Assembly: GCA_033060915.1 (NCBI GenBank) | Contig: CM065384.1 | Span: forward strand, 32,850,501-32,914,500 | From: Euryodendron excelsum | Lineage: Eukaryota; Streptophyta; Magnoliopsida; Ericales; Pentaphylacaceae | Direction of reading: 5' to 3' | DNA: 64,000 nucleotides | Part shown: positions 47,538 to 60,400 of the stretch, one piece after another | Layout: each line of letters begins with the position of its first letter | Position numbering within the stretch: position 1 is the stretch's first letter | Position numbers and translations under genes: made by a program | Notes under the pieces: generated by a model | The model's input: only the letters and a program-made list of their open reading frames with translations | Databases searched by the model: none | Told to the model about the DNA's origin: nothing

Positions 47538-49883
47538 TGTTACGCCCGCTTCTAATCAAACGTCATTAATGTTGTCTTAGGACGAACATGATCGCATAGG
47601 TCACCCACCTGTAAGTGAAATCTCAACATAATCCCAAAGATAAAAAATTTATATGAATATATAACATCATATTAAGTAAATAATATCCATCTCATAATTC
47701 TCCAACACACATCATTAAAAAAAACTCTTAATCCACACTTATGAATATTACAAAACCACAAAATAAATAACTCCAACAAGACTTTAATACAATGTACAAC
47801 AATATACATGACTAATAACTCAACTAAAGAGTTTCTCGAAACTCTCTAACTCAACACCAACATCAACACCAACAGTGGACTGGACATCTCCCATTTTCCT
47901 GCAAAATAATCTGTGTGGGTGTGAGCTATATATCAATTTGCTCACAAGATAATCAAACTCATAAAGAAGGAATGATAAGCATCTACTGAATTAATTATCA
48001 ATAGATAATACACTATCAACAATAAACAAAATGCCTATTGTGATGCAATGTATGATACACCACATATGTGTACGCTATTTTGATAACATTGATTCAATAT
48101 ATCGATAGTTTGTTATCAAGAATATCCCACATCGACACCCTTTAGGTTAGCCCCACATTGGTTAAACCTTAGGTTAGTCCCACATCGACTAAACCTTCTC
48201 CGTGCAATGCAAGATATGCACGCAAAATGTATTGTATGCAAATGTCATCGCATAATCCAACAATCACCACCAATGTAGACAATAAAACATTCAATACCTT
48301 ATGAATAAGATAATCTTATATTCCCACCTGATACCGCTTACTCTCAAATTTAGCTACTCTTTCGGTTGAATCGGAATAGTATGATCTGTTTCCGAACCTA
48401 CCAAATATCACCACATCAAATACGATAAAATAGATGCTATAATTCATAGCCAATGCATAATTATAGCTTATACTCTTTAAACATATGATTGAGAACATCT
48501 ATGATACATTAGAACTCAATAGGATGTTAAACCCTTCCCCAATACAATCAAAGACAAGAAACCACTTTCACTAAAACCCAAGACAATGCATTAGGTCAAT
48601 CTTATTTGAAAATACGTTTAGAGACCTTTAGATTGGTAGGTTATGGGTTAAAAATAGATTTTAGATGAAAGAGTTATGTCCAATGAAAGTTGGACTAAAA
48701 TTCTGGAAAACTAGACTGTTGATAAAATTTTTAGGTCATCTTTAAACTGCTATATCTCTCAATATAAAAAGAATTAGAGTATCCACTTTATATCAATAGA
48801 AAGCCCCATAAGTCTAGTTTTCAACGCTTCAAATGGCGTGCCATTTTGAGTTTTCTAGAGAAAGTTATGACCGTTTTACTAAAATGTATTAAATCTGTCA
48901 ATCATAGGTGTTAACACCTCAATTTCATGTGTCCACACCTTGAGCTAGTGAATCAAATTTTTGGTCAATGTGTTGATACCTCTGCACCAGGTGTTGACAC
49001 CTAGGAATAGAGACCAAAATTTTGCAGCAAAGTGCTTCATGTGTCGACTCCTAAGGTCCGGGATTGACCCCTAACACACCTTGGCTCGAAAATAAATTTC
49101 ACCATTCCAACACCACAACAAGTATCCCAAAGGTTCAAAATGAAACTCTAAGATTATAACCAAGTTCTCAAATATCCAAAAACATGCACAACATGACAAA
49201 TTCAAGGCTTCCTCCTTGGAACCCTAATCACCCTCCTCCTCTCCACTTCCATTCAACCTCCATGGCATGAAATGACATGCTATCATATAACAATAGATAA
49301 AAATACAATGGAACAAGCATCAATAGATAGTTCTCACTTCAAGGAATAAACACAAAAATTTCCTCTTTTGAATTCTTCTTCCCCCTCTTTTTTTCTTTAT
49401 TTTCTTTTTCTCTCTTCTTCTTTCTCTCCCAACATTCGTAGAATCAAACTCCTCTCCCTCTTGTCTTGCAAAACACAAAATATATACAATGTGTATCTAT
49501 TATCCACACATGTTACACACAAACACTTGCTAGCAAAATTAGTGAAACACACACCTCTCACACATGAAGCACACACCTAGGTGTCTTAGGGTTAAACCCC
49601 TACCTAGCACCTTCTTGCTTTCTTAATTCATCTCTAATCCACATAATTAACATAATTAATCACACTTATGATAATTAATTATGATTAACATAAGCTAAGC
49701 ATGAAAATTAATTAAGCTAATTAATCATGGATTAAGCTCAATAATCATGCTTAAATATATGACAATCCTCCAAGTACAAGTCCTCATTAAACCATGCCAA
49801 TAAAGTTTCTTGATTAAGGATAATCATATACCATAAGCATGTTATTAAGCTAAGTATGATGCTAAGCAAGTTAGGGTTTCACA
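47538..49883. mobile_element. Solo LTR, 2.35 kb, inside the Pack-MULE
   Basis: Starts TGTTACGCCCGC and ends AGGGTTTCACA (TG...CA), with a perfect 5-bp duplication, GAGTA, at 47533-47537 and 49884-49888. Removing it rejoins the glycosyltransferase reading (ending NINGV, then PHGVK). No coding domain, no second LTR. The lineage is not clear from the ends. It holds palindromic sites with the same paired spacing as the LTR at 24200. Confidence 0.85.
48906..49072. promoter_or_regulatory. Array of GGTGTTGACACC-type dyad sites in paired spacing
   Basis: Related 12- to 14-bp dyads, best copies AGGTGTTAACACCT (48906) and AGGTGTTGACACCT (48989), occur with their 'gtgt' or equivalent at 48908, 48929, 48970, 48991, 49041 and 49061. 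Spacings are 21, 41, 21, 50 and 20, so pairs about 21 bp apart repeat every 62-71 bp. Later copies are more degenerate (GTGTCGACTCCT, GGATTGACCCCT). Confidence 0.62.
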
Positions 49884-50601
49884 GAGTACCACATGGTGTC
49901 AAACATCATGGTCTCCGACGGCTTCCTCATGCTCCACTCAGCATCCAATTTCGCAACCCTCGGCTTTCCTTTCCTCGAAAGGTCCTCACTTTGATTTTGT
50001 TAGGGAGCAAGTCATGGCAACACAGAGAAGCTACGGGTTTGTCGTCAACAACATGAGTTGAAGCCTCCCTGGATTTCTGGAATCGCAATTGCGCATCCAA
50101 ACCCTGCCGCGTCGGACCTCTCTGCTTGGTTGAGCCACTAAGGCTCGAACTCTAAACCCATTAGAAAACCCTGTGGGTGCGGTGGCTAGACCAAAGGCTC
50201 GCACATGGACACTCAATTCTCTATTTTGCATTTAAGTCTCAGGCTGAGATATCGACCGACCAATTCAGTGAAATAAAAATTAGGTTGGAGAAATTAGGAG
50301 TGAATTTCTTGTGGGTTATGAGAAGAAACGAGTTTAAATTGAAGGATATGTTTGAAGAGAGAGTGAAAGATATGGGAATGGTAGTGAGAGAGTGGGTTGA
50401 TCACAGAGAGATACTTGCGCACGAGAGTGTCCAAGGGTTTTCTGAGTCATTGCAGCGATCAAGGTGGGGTTCAGAGTGGAGACATGCAATGGTCCATTGA
50501 GAGGGTTCATGAACTGGGAGGGTTGGGAGAAAATGGTACAAGAGTTGATGGAGGGAGAAACGGGGAAGGAGGTGAAGAAGAAGGTGAAGGACGTCGATAA
50601 T

Positions 50602-50863
50602 GGGAGTGAAATTTCATTTATGCCCTTTTGAGTGACTACTCATGCATGTTACATTGTGTTTTGCTGTTAAAGATTCAAACGACATCCACTATAAAAGCTA
50701 CATTGCTACTTAATTATAAGCGAATTGACTTAAACAATTAAAAGTACAAAGTATAAAAGCTACATTGTTACTTAATTATAAGCGAATTGACTTAAACAAT
50801 TAAAAGTATAACGGATAAAGTTACACAAGTATAAACTACAATAGGAAAAAATGTAATTAATTC
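50602..50863 (-). repeat. Right terminal inverted repeat of the Pack-MULE, with an internal tandem duplication
   Basis: About 262 bp. A unit of about 63 bp containing 'acttaattataagcgaattg' occurs twice in tandem (about 50700-50762 and 50763-50820). Subtracting one copy gives the length of the left arm. Confidence 0.83.
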
Positions 50864-50872
50864 AAAATTAAA

Positions 50873-51280
50873 TATCAAACCTCGGTTGTGATGGACCGCC
50901 CTCCAAAAGCAAAGACGCATGTCAATCAAGGAGAAATGAATAATTTCTTAGCTTCAAAGGGCCCGACACTGACAGTATCGAAAACCAAAACCACCGCAAA
51001 TCATGAGCCAACAAATCACCACGAGTTGCCCAAGTGTCAACGGTGCCGGTTTATCATTGGTTAAGATATGCATACACTCTTCAGTGGACGATTCAGCAGA
51101 TTTTGGACTCTCAAAACCCTTGAAGCTAATTGCTTTTTTGTATTCCCAAAACCCTAACCCATATTGGCTACTCCTCACTGGCGCTCCCAGTCTCAGTCTC
51201 ACTCTCTCTCTAGGGGGTTAGATAATCACAGCGCAAGGGAAAGACAATCTTTGTCTAGGGTTTGTTGAAGGACTGTGAAG
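50873..51280 (+). promoter_or_regulatory. Promoter and 5' leader of the NRP gene
   Basis: Unlike the transposon island this stretch is not repetitive. It contains a telo-box-like AAACCCTAACCC (51149-51160), a second in reverse orientation, CTAGGGTTT (51255-51263), an ATTGG (inverted CCAAT) near 51056 and 51154, and a CT run near 51198-51212 before the ATG. Telo boxes are typical of plant genes expressed in dividing cells, which suits a histone chaperone. No clear TATA box. Confidence 0.45.
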
Positions 51281-51413
51281 ATGGTGGCGGACAAGGGCAA
51301 AAAGTTGAAGGTTGGAGAGAAAGGCGAAGAGGAAAATGCAGAGCACATAGATGGAGACCTCGTTCTCTCCATCGAGAAATTGCAGGAGGTCCAAGACGAG
51401 CTCGAGAAAGTAT

Positions 51414-51448
<35 letters not shown>

Positions 51449-54400
51449 TTCAGCAAAAGATGAAATTTGACTTGAACGGAGTGATTTGGTGGTTCGGGAC
51501 TTTGTTGAGTTGGGGATTTTATGTCCCGCAATTGTTGAGTTTCTTACGTTTTCTGAGCAACCATGCCGACCCAACAGGGCATTGCTTTATTTAAGTTCAG
51601 CGTATATGTTTTGTAATGCTAGCATTTATCTTTTTGTAATTAACGATGTCCATATGCTTGTTTGATTTGATTGCTGAATTAAGGTTTTTGTTTTCCCAAT
51701 TTTAGCTTGTACAAAGAAGAATAGCGCAGTCAGTTATTCTTGTTAGCATGTTTATGAAAATTTTGAGAAAAAAAGTGCTTGCTTGTGTGTGCGCCTTGCA
51801 TTTGTATTGTTGTATGTATCACGTACACAGATGGGAATATGTACACGCTTATATAACTACATTGACATACAAAAATATGCACTAAAGTACGTATTTATGC
51901 ATGCATTTATATGCTTATATTTGCATCAACACCCGTGTTTGCTTATGTGAGATGATCACATAATTTTACAGTGATAGTATTTGTAAGAATTTGGATATGT
52001 TATTTAATCGATCAGGAACTTTAAAGGTGGTGCGTGCCTTCGAAGTTTAAACCATTGAATGTGCTCTATAACCTTTTGTGTGTTTATTTGTAGATTGTAG
52101 TCATAGCCTATGTTACTTAGACTCGGGTGCGGGTGTCAAGTGCCGGTATGTGTTCAAGTGTCGGATCTATCTAATTCTCGTATTGAAGGACACTTGGACA
52201 CTGCTAAATTTTGTAGTTTTGAAATACTTTTTTTGCTTTTTTATGGTAAATGGTATTTACGAGCTAAACTATTGCATTTCATGCATAAAATATAAGTTCT
52301 ATGCTTGGTCTATAGTAAATTCAATTATTTGTTCATACTTGTTAGATACATGTCTAACGAGTCATGTTGGATACATATCCCATACCCAAACTATGTTGTC
52401 TGGTAATGCAGTTTGGGGGAGTCTTTCCTCTTGAGTTTCATGTTTTTCTTGTGCATTTTCTTTGCTTTGAATCTTTCAGGTCTTGAAGACTTGCAATTGG
52501 GAATATTTGAATCGTTTCACATTATGTTCTTATTTTGATACTCTAGTTTTATCCTGTAAAGCTGACATCTCAATTTTAGGAATGCTAGATATGTCTACCA
52601 ATATTTGATAAGTATAAAAATCGTTCTTAAATTTAAAATGTTATTTTCCTATTTATTGGATCAATCAAAGAAGTGTTGGATGCAAAGTTTGAGTATCTGG
52701 GAAGTATTGGTAATGTATCCATCAGAATCAGTTACCGAAATTGGCGTAGCTGTGTTCTGTTATTTATTTGCTTATTTGTATATTGTTGATTTCAGATCAA
52801 TGAAGAGGCAAGTGATAAGGTCTTGGAAGTAGAGCAGAAGTACAATGAGATACGCAAGCCAGTTTATGAGAAGCGGAATGACATTATAAAATCGATTCCT
52901 GACTTTTGGTTAACTGCCGTTAGTGATCTATCCTTATGATCTGTTTCATTCTTAAAACCTATAACTTTCCTGTTGTCATGATCTATGTTACATGGAGTCG
53001 GGTATAGGTATCGGGTGTGGGTATATGTTTAAGTGTCAGATTTATCCACTTCCCATGTCCGAGGATACGAGGGCATAGCAAAATAATCATATTATTTTCT
53101 TAATATGCTTTATTTTTTTTTTCAAGAATAGAATAGTGTTTACAAGCTACTATAGGGTGTTTCATGCATAATATAATAGTTTAATGCATATTTATATTGT
53201 AAACTCGAATAGCTAAACATCTTTCTTAAGTGAAGGTTCAACAATAGATGTCATGCATATACCATAACACTTACCTAAGTGTTGGACTTGTGTCGAGTGT
53301 TTGACATGGGTACTTTATACAAGTATCCTTGTAGCATTGTTCATGATTTCTTGGAATTTTCAATTGAATGATCCCCTATTCTATGCAGATCTTGAGCCAT
53401 CCTGCTATCGGTGACCTTTTGACTGAAGAAGACCAAAAGGTTTGGTTCTTGTTGAAATCACTCAGTGATTTGATCAGGATTTTAATATTTTCCTTTTCCG
53501 TATTGAGTTACTATTAAATAATTTGGACTGATAAGACAATTCTTCTGTAGTGTTATTTAGTGTCACTGTTGTTTTTGACGTTTGAATGCTTACATGTCTT
53601 ATAACTTGAGTTGACTTTAGAATTCTTTGTTATTAGATATTTAAGCATCTAACTTCCCTCGAAGTGGAGGATTTTAAAGATGTGAAGTCAGGATACTCTA
53701 TTACTTTTGTAAGTGTTGGTTCTTCTCCCTTGCTTAGGTATTGAAGGAGCTTTCGGTGTTCATTTTAAACTCCTTTTGTTGTATTGAGGCCTTGGGGATG
53801 GCATGCTGTTTGGTGCTATGTTTAAACAACAGTTTTAGTAACAGTTATTATTCTTGTTTCTTATTGTCATCAGAATTTCAATCTAAATCCTTATTTTGAG
53901 GACACAAAGCTCACGAAGACTTTTACCTTCCTTGATGAAGGAACCACCAAAATTACTGCAACATCAATTAAGTGGAAAGAGGGCATGGTAAGAGCTCTTT
54001 GTTCATGTATACTCTTGGTGAATTGCTTTCTTTCTTTTCTTTTCTTTTTTTTTTTTTTTTACTAAATGGTTTTAACTTGTGAAGGGCATTCCTAATGGAG
54101 TTGCTCATGAGAAGAAAGGGAACAAGCGGTCTCATGCTGATGAAAGGTGGTTTTCCTTAGGCTGTACCTTTGGATTTAGTGAAAGTGATATTCAGCCAAT
54201 TTTGTTTCTTTAAATGATATCTTTCTACAATTTTATATATTTCATAAATGATAGTGGTATTATTATAGGCATTGACACTATGTTTAGATTGAGGGGCTTT
54301 GGGGGAAAGTGAAGGATACAGAGTGAAGGGTTAATATTCATCTTTTTTGGATTGTTTTTAAGAAGGGAAGGGGAACTATATGGAAGGGCTGTGAGGGGAG

Positions 54401-57400
54401 AGAGGGCCCCTGTTTGAGCATTTTTCTTCTCCTTCAAAATTGGGAGGAAACAGAGGGAAGTAAAGTGCTTGTTATTAAAGATATTTTTAATACCAAGTAT
54501 TTGTGAGAAGACAGTATGAAATTTTTTCAAACATTACCAATTTGGCTTCTGCACCACCTTTCTCTCTATAATTATTGTTTAACTGCACAAGAAGAGTCTA
54601 ACCAAACAAGAAGGGGGATAACTCACCTCCCTCCTCCTTGTTTCCTTCCCCTTAATATCTATACCTCCCTTCCCTCCCTCCCCTGCATATACAAATGTAG
54701 CATAAGTAACAATCTGAAATTCTTATTGGAACTCCAGTTGATAGGTTTGATGATCACTGTTGCCTGATTGGTTTTGTGGTAGTAAAAATTGGTGCATGGT
54801 TAAATTCTGTATTAGTAAATTATGAGATTAGCTTTTCAATTCAGTGAAATTATGATTGGATTGGAGTCTCATTTTTTTCGATTAACCAAATTGATGCCTT
54901 GATACTGAAATTTAGCCCGTTTTGTAGTGCACACTTCTTGTGATATTTTCTTTGGAAAAGGAAAAGCATGCTAAGAACTTTGGAGAAGAATACATTGTTA
55001 CTTTATGCAGGATTTTTTTTTTCTATTTCTGAATTAAGGTAGTTGAAAATTTCCTGTACAGAGCTCTGTGATTCAAATTATGCACTGGAAATCTAATTTC
55101 CACTCTAGTTACACTTATAGACCTGATTGTGTTGCAAAATGCTTCTACTTCCATTATTATAAGTTGACTAGCCTTTGTTTCCTGAAGTCATTGTTATGAT
55201 TTGCTGATTCGAGTGTTTCTGCTGCTAGACATGATTCATTGAGACTGATACAGATGAAGTAGTTCAGCCGAATACTTATCATATCATATTTTCTCTGTTT
55301 TAGCTGTTACTGATTGTATATTGGCTGTTTTGAGTTTCAAATTGGGAGAATATAAATTTTCTTTGTTTTAGCTGTTAGTAATTGTTTATTGGCTGTTTTG
55401 AGTTTCAAATTACGAGAAAATATGTAACAATATTGTCTGTATTGAGCTGTAACTTCATATATAAACATAGATGATCATATCCATGATGCAAATCACTCTT
55501 AAATCATGTAGACTGTATTTTGGCAATTTTCAAGTGGATGCATTAATGTGTCAGTTAAGTTCCTTATTCTATTGACTTCTGCAAGTGCAGCTTCTTTACC
55601 TGGTTCAGTAATACCCAGCAGAAAGAGGATATTGATGAGATTCAAGATGAGGTAATTTAGAGTTTGGCAGATTACATGTAAGACTTGATACTAAGACTGG
55701 AGGAATTCAGTATCCCCTTTCCCTCTGTATCTTTCATTGATATGCTTTTGCTTTTTGCAGGTCGCTGAGATAATCAAGGAGGATTTATGGCCCAATCCTC
55801 TCACTTATTTCAACAATGTAACTTCTTTTCCTTTCTTGTTGACCTCATGTTTCTTTAAAACAACAATCATGTTTCTGTTGTGGTCTGAAAGTAATAAAAA
55901 GTTTTTTGGTTATCTAATCTTTATTAATTTCTTTTGTGTTGGAGGCTGATGAAGAAGATTTTGATGGGGAAGAAGGTGATGAAGAGGTAAATAAAGACTC
56001 TAGTGAACTCCTAAATACTTTCTGTTAGACTATTCAGACTTCTTTAGGGTTGTTTTTTTATAATCAGTATGTTTACTTACAGTTCTTCTATTTGGGAATG
56101 GCTAAATTTTGCTGTTGCTTCTATTCTTCAAATCTTTGGAGTTAATGCTATAGGGTTATTGTAACGACCCGAATTTCTTCAGGCCATTAATAAAATTAAT
56201 AAAATAAGATAACCTCAAAAGAATTCTTAGATCAGATTTTCACCGAAATTTACAATGCATCACCAATCATAGTTAAACCTCAAATATTTTTTTTTACAAG
56301 TAATAATAATTCTACACGTGTTCTAAATAATCAAATTAACGGACTCTAACTACTGCACTGCCACTCATTTTGCATCAACTTGAAAAATAAAATTAAATCG
56401 GGAAGTATACAATATGACAGGATAGAAATGCTTAGTTTGAATAACCAAATGAAGCTCAACAATTGATTGAATTTGTTTTGCAGATCGAATAAGAAAAACG
56501 ATATTTAAAAGCTGACCAAAAATTTCGATAAACTATTGATAATAATCATTTCAATAATGATAATACCCTGGTAATAGGTGTATTTGTAAAGGTACCAATC
56601 AGTTGCTTGGCACATCATTGAGCTATAAAAGATCATTTGTGGCCTATCGATGAGGCTCACACTAGCTTCACACCACGCTCGAAAGCTCACCTTATAATTC
56701 TGGCATATCACAGACGTAGCAGTAAGGCTCTTATGTCCTCCACAAGGCCGGGACACACAACACAAAAGTACCACGCTTGGAAGCTCTCCCTTTTACGCCA
56801 GCATACCACACAGGCCTGATAGCAAGGCTCTTGTGTCGTCCACGAGGCCTGGACATACGGTGCTTAATTTAGTATTTAATTTAATCATGACTTGAAAATA
56901 CATTTTGTAAACAAATATTCAAATTAACTATATTGGTTCAATAATCCCTACACTTTAAAAAATAATACTTTTATTGGATTTAAAAACGAACACGGTATTT
57001 AAGGATATATTGAATGGAGTTCAGCAGATCCAAGAGTTATAAAATTTAACGAATAATAATATACAAGATGAATACAGTTTAGGAACGACACAAATAAATT
57101 TTTGGAAAGTGATTTGAGACAAGTATATTGTACTCAACCAGTTTACCTCAAGTGTTGCCATAATTTTTGCAAAGATCTCCATCTATAAAAAATTATTCTG
57201 TAAAAATTCACAGTTAATATCAAATTTTTGGTAGACTAATATAAATTTCAAGTTTAAATCTCCTATAACAGTTTACGCCAAAAGAAACACTATGCTTACA
57301 TTACTTCGTGCTAAGATGTTGGTATTTTTTTCTAATTTTCTTTCATCTCTCTTTCGGTTCATTCTTTTTCCCTCTTTCTTCCACTGGTTCTCTTTAACTT

Positions 57401-60400
57401 GGTTAATTACTTGACCACTCTTATCTTCCTAAGAGATGAACACCCATCATCATCCTTTCTTTCACTCTCACTCTTTCTCTCGGCTAGCTGGACACCCACT
57501 CATCACTTCTCTCTCGGCTAGCCTGCACTGCCATCATCTATCTTTCTTTCTTTTACTCTTTATGTCCTTTTGTTTCTACTCTTCCTTTTTGATCCCGAGA
57601 ACTTAGTCGACTTACAATCCATTTTTTTGTTTTGTTTATTATTTTATCTTCTCTCGGTTCTTCCTCTTTCTTTCTTTATTATTATTTTTGTTAGCTTTAG
57701 GCCTGTGGAGATATTAACGAAAACCTCCTTAGTCATAGGCCAGATGTTAGATATATACTAAATGTATGTAGAGATTGATTAGGATAGTGACACCACATTT
57801 TAACTTTTGAGTATTTGCATAAATGAGCTCAAAGGTTTCTTGAAATATACTTTAACCAAGTATAGTAAATTTACTTACATTCTACTCCAATATTATTAAT
57901 ATTTTGGCCCCATAATTTGAAAACAAAACTTATACTGATACATAGAATAACTTATGAGTCACACAGTATTTCTAAATCTGAAAGGCTTCCTTTTGACTTT
58001 TGATTAATTTCTCCTAAATAATAAATATTCTTCTTTCAGACATTTTAATTTAGATAAATATTATTTTAATATTTTTATTACCCATGAATTTAGTACGAGT
58101 CTTAAATGATTAATTTTAAAATCTCTAAAATATTGTCGGGTATTACAGTTATCATGGACTGCCTGGACTGAATAACAAAAATTTGGAGTAATTTAGAAGG
58201 GGGAAATATTCAAGAAAGGAATAAGAGAATGCCTTTGATAATTCATAAATGGTTAGGAGATACCCATGCTTGTATGTTCAATTTGTGCAATTAAAAATTA
58301 TTATTTTACTCTTTGAACATGCCATTCCCAACAAATGCCTAGTGCAACCTACTTACTGCAATCTAGAAACTAAATAAATGTGCCTTTATATGATAGTCAT
58401 CTTTCGTACACTTCTTCTTCTTCTTCTCCTCCTTCTTGTTTAAACCCAGAGGTAAAATCTTATAGTTTAAATCTCTGGATGTATTTTCTTCAAAAGAGAA
58501 ACAGTAACAACGAATGTCGAGAAGAAATAGTAATGGTTGCTGCTCTATAAAGCGGCTTTGAAGGGTCTAATTTGCTTTATGAAGCTGTATGAAGGGTCTA
58601 ATTTACCATCCAGGCTGGTAATGTATATTTGCTTGTATAAGGTATTGAATCATCTGAAATAATGCAGCGTGATATCTTTGGGTATTACTCCACAATGCTT
58701 AATGAGAGGGTGGATGTTGAACAATCAAGAAGCATAAATACGGACATAGGACATGGATACGACATAGTACAGACATGCCAACATGGCAATTTTCAAAGAA
58801 CAATACATGGCGACATTTCAACAAATAGATATATATCTATAATATTATAAAGCAAACACTGCAGTTTGATATGTGAAGCATTTTTTGGGATAAAATTGTA
58901 ATTTAAACAAACTTTTTCAGTTAATCGATTAGTGGGGTGGTTAGTGGAATTTTTAAATTAAAGAAATTATTGAATTAGTGAGAGTAATGAGCACACGTGT
59001 GCCTCCGCCTCTAGTAGTTATATGTGTATAGGAAAATAATAACTATTTTTCAGTTTGTGCATTGAAAATACAATTAAATTTTATTATATCAAAATAGTAA
59101 GAAATCATTTTTCACATTCTTATGTATTTGAAAAGAAGTATGAGAAATAAAAAAATCTTAATATCTTGTTTGAAAGAGGAGGGATGAAAAATCTTAATAT
59201 CTTAATATCTAGTTTAGAAAATATCTAGTTTAGAAAATTCTATTTATTTGAAAAGGAGTATGAGAATTTCTATGTTCTAGGAATTTCTAAAATTAAAAAG
59301 TTTGAAAGAGGACGGATTCATAGGTATAGTTCAACATTGGTTTTATTTTATTATTGGATTCCAAGTTATATTTTTAAACTTTTAATGTGTGTCTAAGTGA
59401 CAAATGTGTCTCTCCCAAGCATGGTTTTAAATCGCAATATCAGTTGGCTTAACAGTCGTGGTTGCGGCTAGAAAGCACAGACACTCCATTCAGGTTTTTG
59501 TTGTGCGCCGGACATGCGTTGGACATGTCACTTGGTGTGTCTAATATATTTATTAATATTTTTTTAGTGGACATGTCTCGAACACATCGGGACCCGCTTG
59601 TCCCTTTGTTGGACAGATTTGGGACACAATGGAGTTGAAATGTTGTTGTTAGAAGCATATGGAGTCAAATTTATACATTTTCAAACTTTAAACATCACAA
59701 CATAAAACACCTTAATCGAATTCTTTGAATCCTTAACTTGCTACTAGTTGTATTATAATTGTGAACTTGTTTAGTTATTTCCATCACATTTTTGGTGGTT
59801 TATGGATATTGCATTCATACACATAAGGAAAAGAAAAATGTATATATATCTATATATTTGCCCTATTTTCGCTGTATCCGTATTTTCATTTTTAAAAATA
59901 TCATGTCCCGTGTTTATATTTGTGTTTGTGTCTATACTGCGTCCATATCTGTGCATCCTAGGTTGTGTTGTGACAGTATCCGGAGTATCGGCCAATGTGT
60001 TATGGGGATGAAAAACCGAACCGTGAATTTTTTAAGCAATACAGCCAAAAAGAAAATAAAACAAAAGCTTGTCAAGTGTCAGACTGCAAAACTATCCACA
60101 AAGTACAAAAATACCTTTATCTTTGAGTAAGACATACCATGGACTCATCTGTACACAAGATTCACAAAATTTGATTTCAACTGTCAAAACATGTTTATGA
60201 ATGATATTGAATCTTATGTTGTTTCAAAAAAGGTGGAGAATTCATTTAGTAAGGGAATTTCACTATCGAGAATAATTAGAAATGCTACTAAAATAGATAG
60301 TTCATAAGAAGAAAATAAAAAAGTCAATATTTGTTGGTATTTGGTAGAACGGGAATACAAATAATATAAAAATACTGTTGTCTAATATGTTACGTACTCA

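Larger units (their letters stand above)
47451..50600 (+). pseudogene. Captured UDP-glycosyltransferase (UGT) gene, deleted and frameshifted
   Basis: Four stretches read as one plant UGT in order. 47451-47537: NRPFIVEYLVDTDAFIIDL, LFPKNINGV (acceptor-binding N-terminal region). 49884-49990, after the solo LTR: IMVSDGFLMLHSASNF. 50177-50440: WLDQRLAHGHSILYFAFKS, LEKLGVNFLWVMRRNE, FEERVKDMGMVVREWVDH, REILAHESVQGF. 50459-50600, in another frame: IKVGFRVETCNG and KMVQELMEGETGKEVKKKVK. The core of the donor-sugar PSPG box (HCGWNS to about 30 residues beyond) is missing: after a one-base shift the frame reads LSHC and jumps to IKVGFRVE. Another block is missing between PKNINGVP and MVSDGF. The style resembles UGT90A members. 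It cannot make an active enzyme. Confidence 0.83.
47136..50863 (+). mobile_element. Pack-MULE: Mutator-like element carrying a UDP-glycosyltransferase gene
   Basis: A 205-bp left inverted repeat (47136-47340) pairs with a right one (50602-50863). Both open 'ttaattacattttt' and end at the same inner point, 'gaaatttcactccc'. The element is flanked by a perfect 9-bp duplication, AAAATTAAA (47127-47135 and 50864-50872), the Mutator hallmark. There is no transposase. Between the repeats lies a rearranged family 1 glycosyltransferase (47451-50600) instead, so this is a gene-capturing Pack-MULE. A solo LTR (47538-49883) was later inserted into it; without it the element is about 1.4 kb. Confidence 0.85.

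Noticed and set aside
51218..51594. Three overlapping frames around NRP exon 1
   Set aside because: They are shadows of exon 1 and of the CT repeat in intron 1 (poly Arg-Glu or Leu-Ser).
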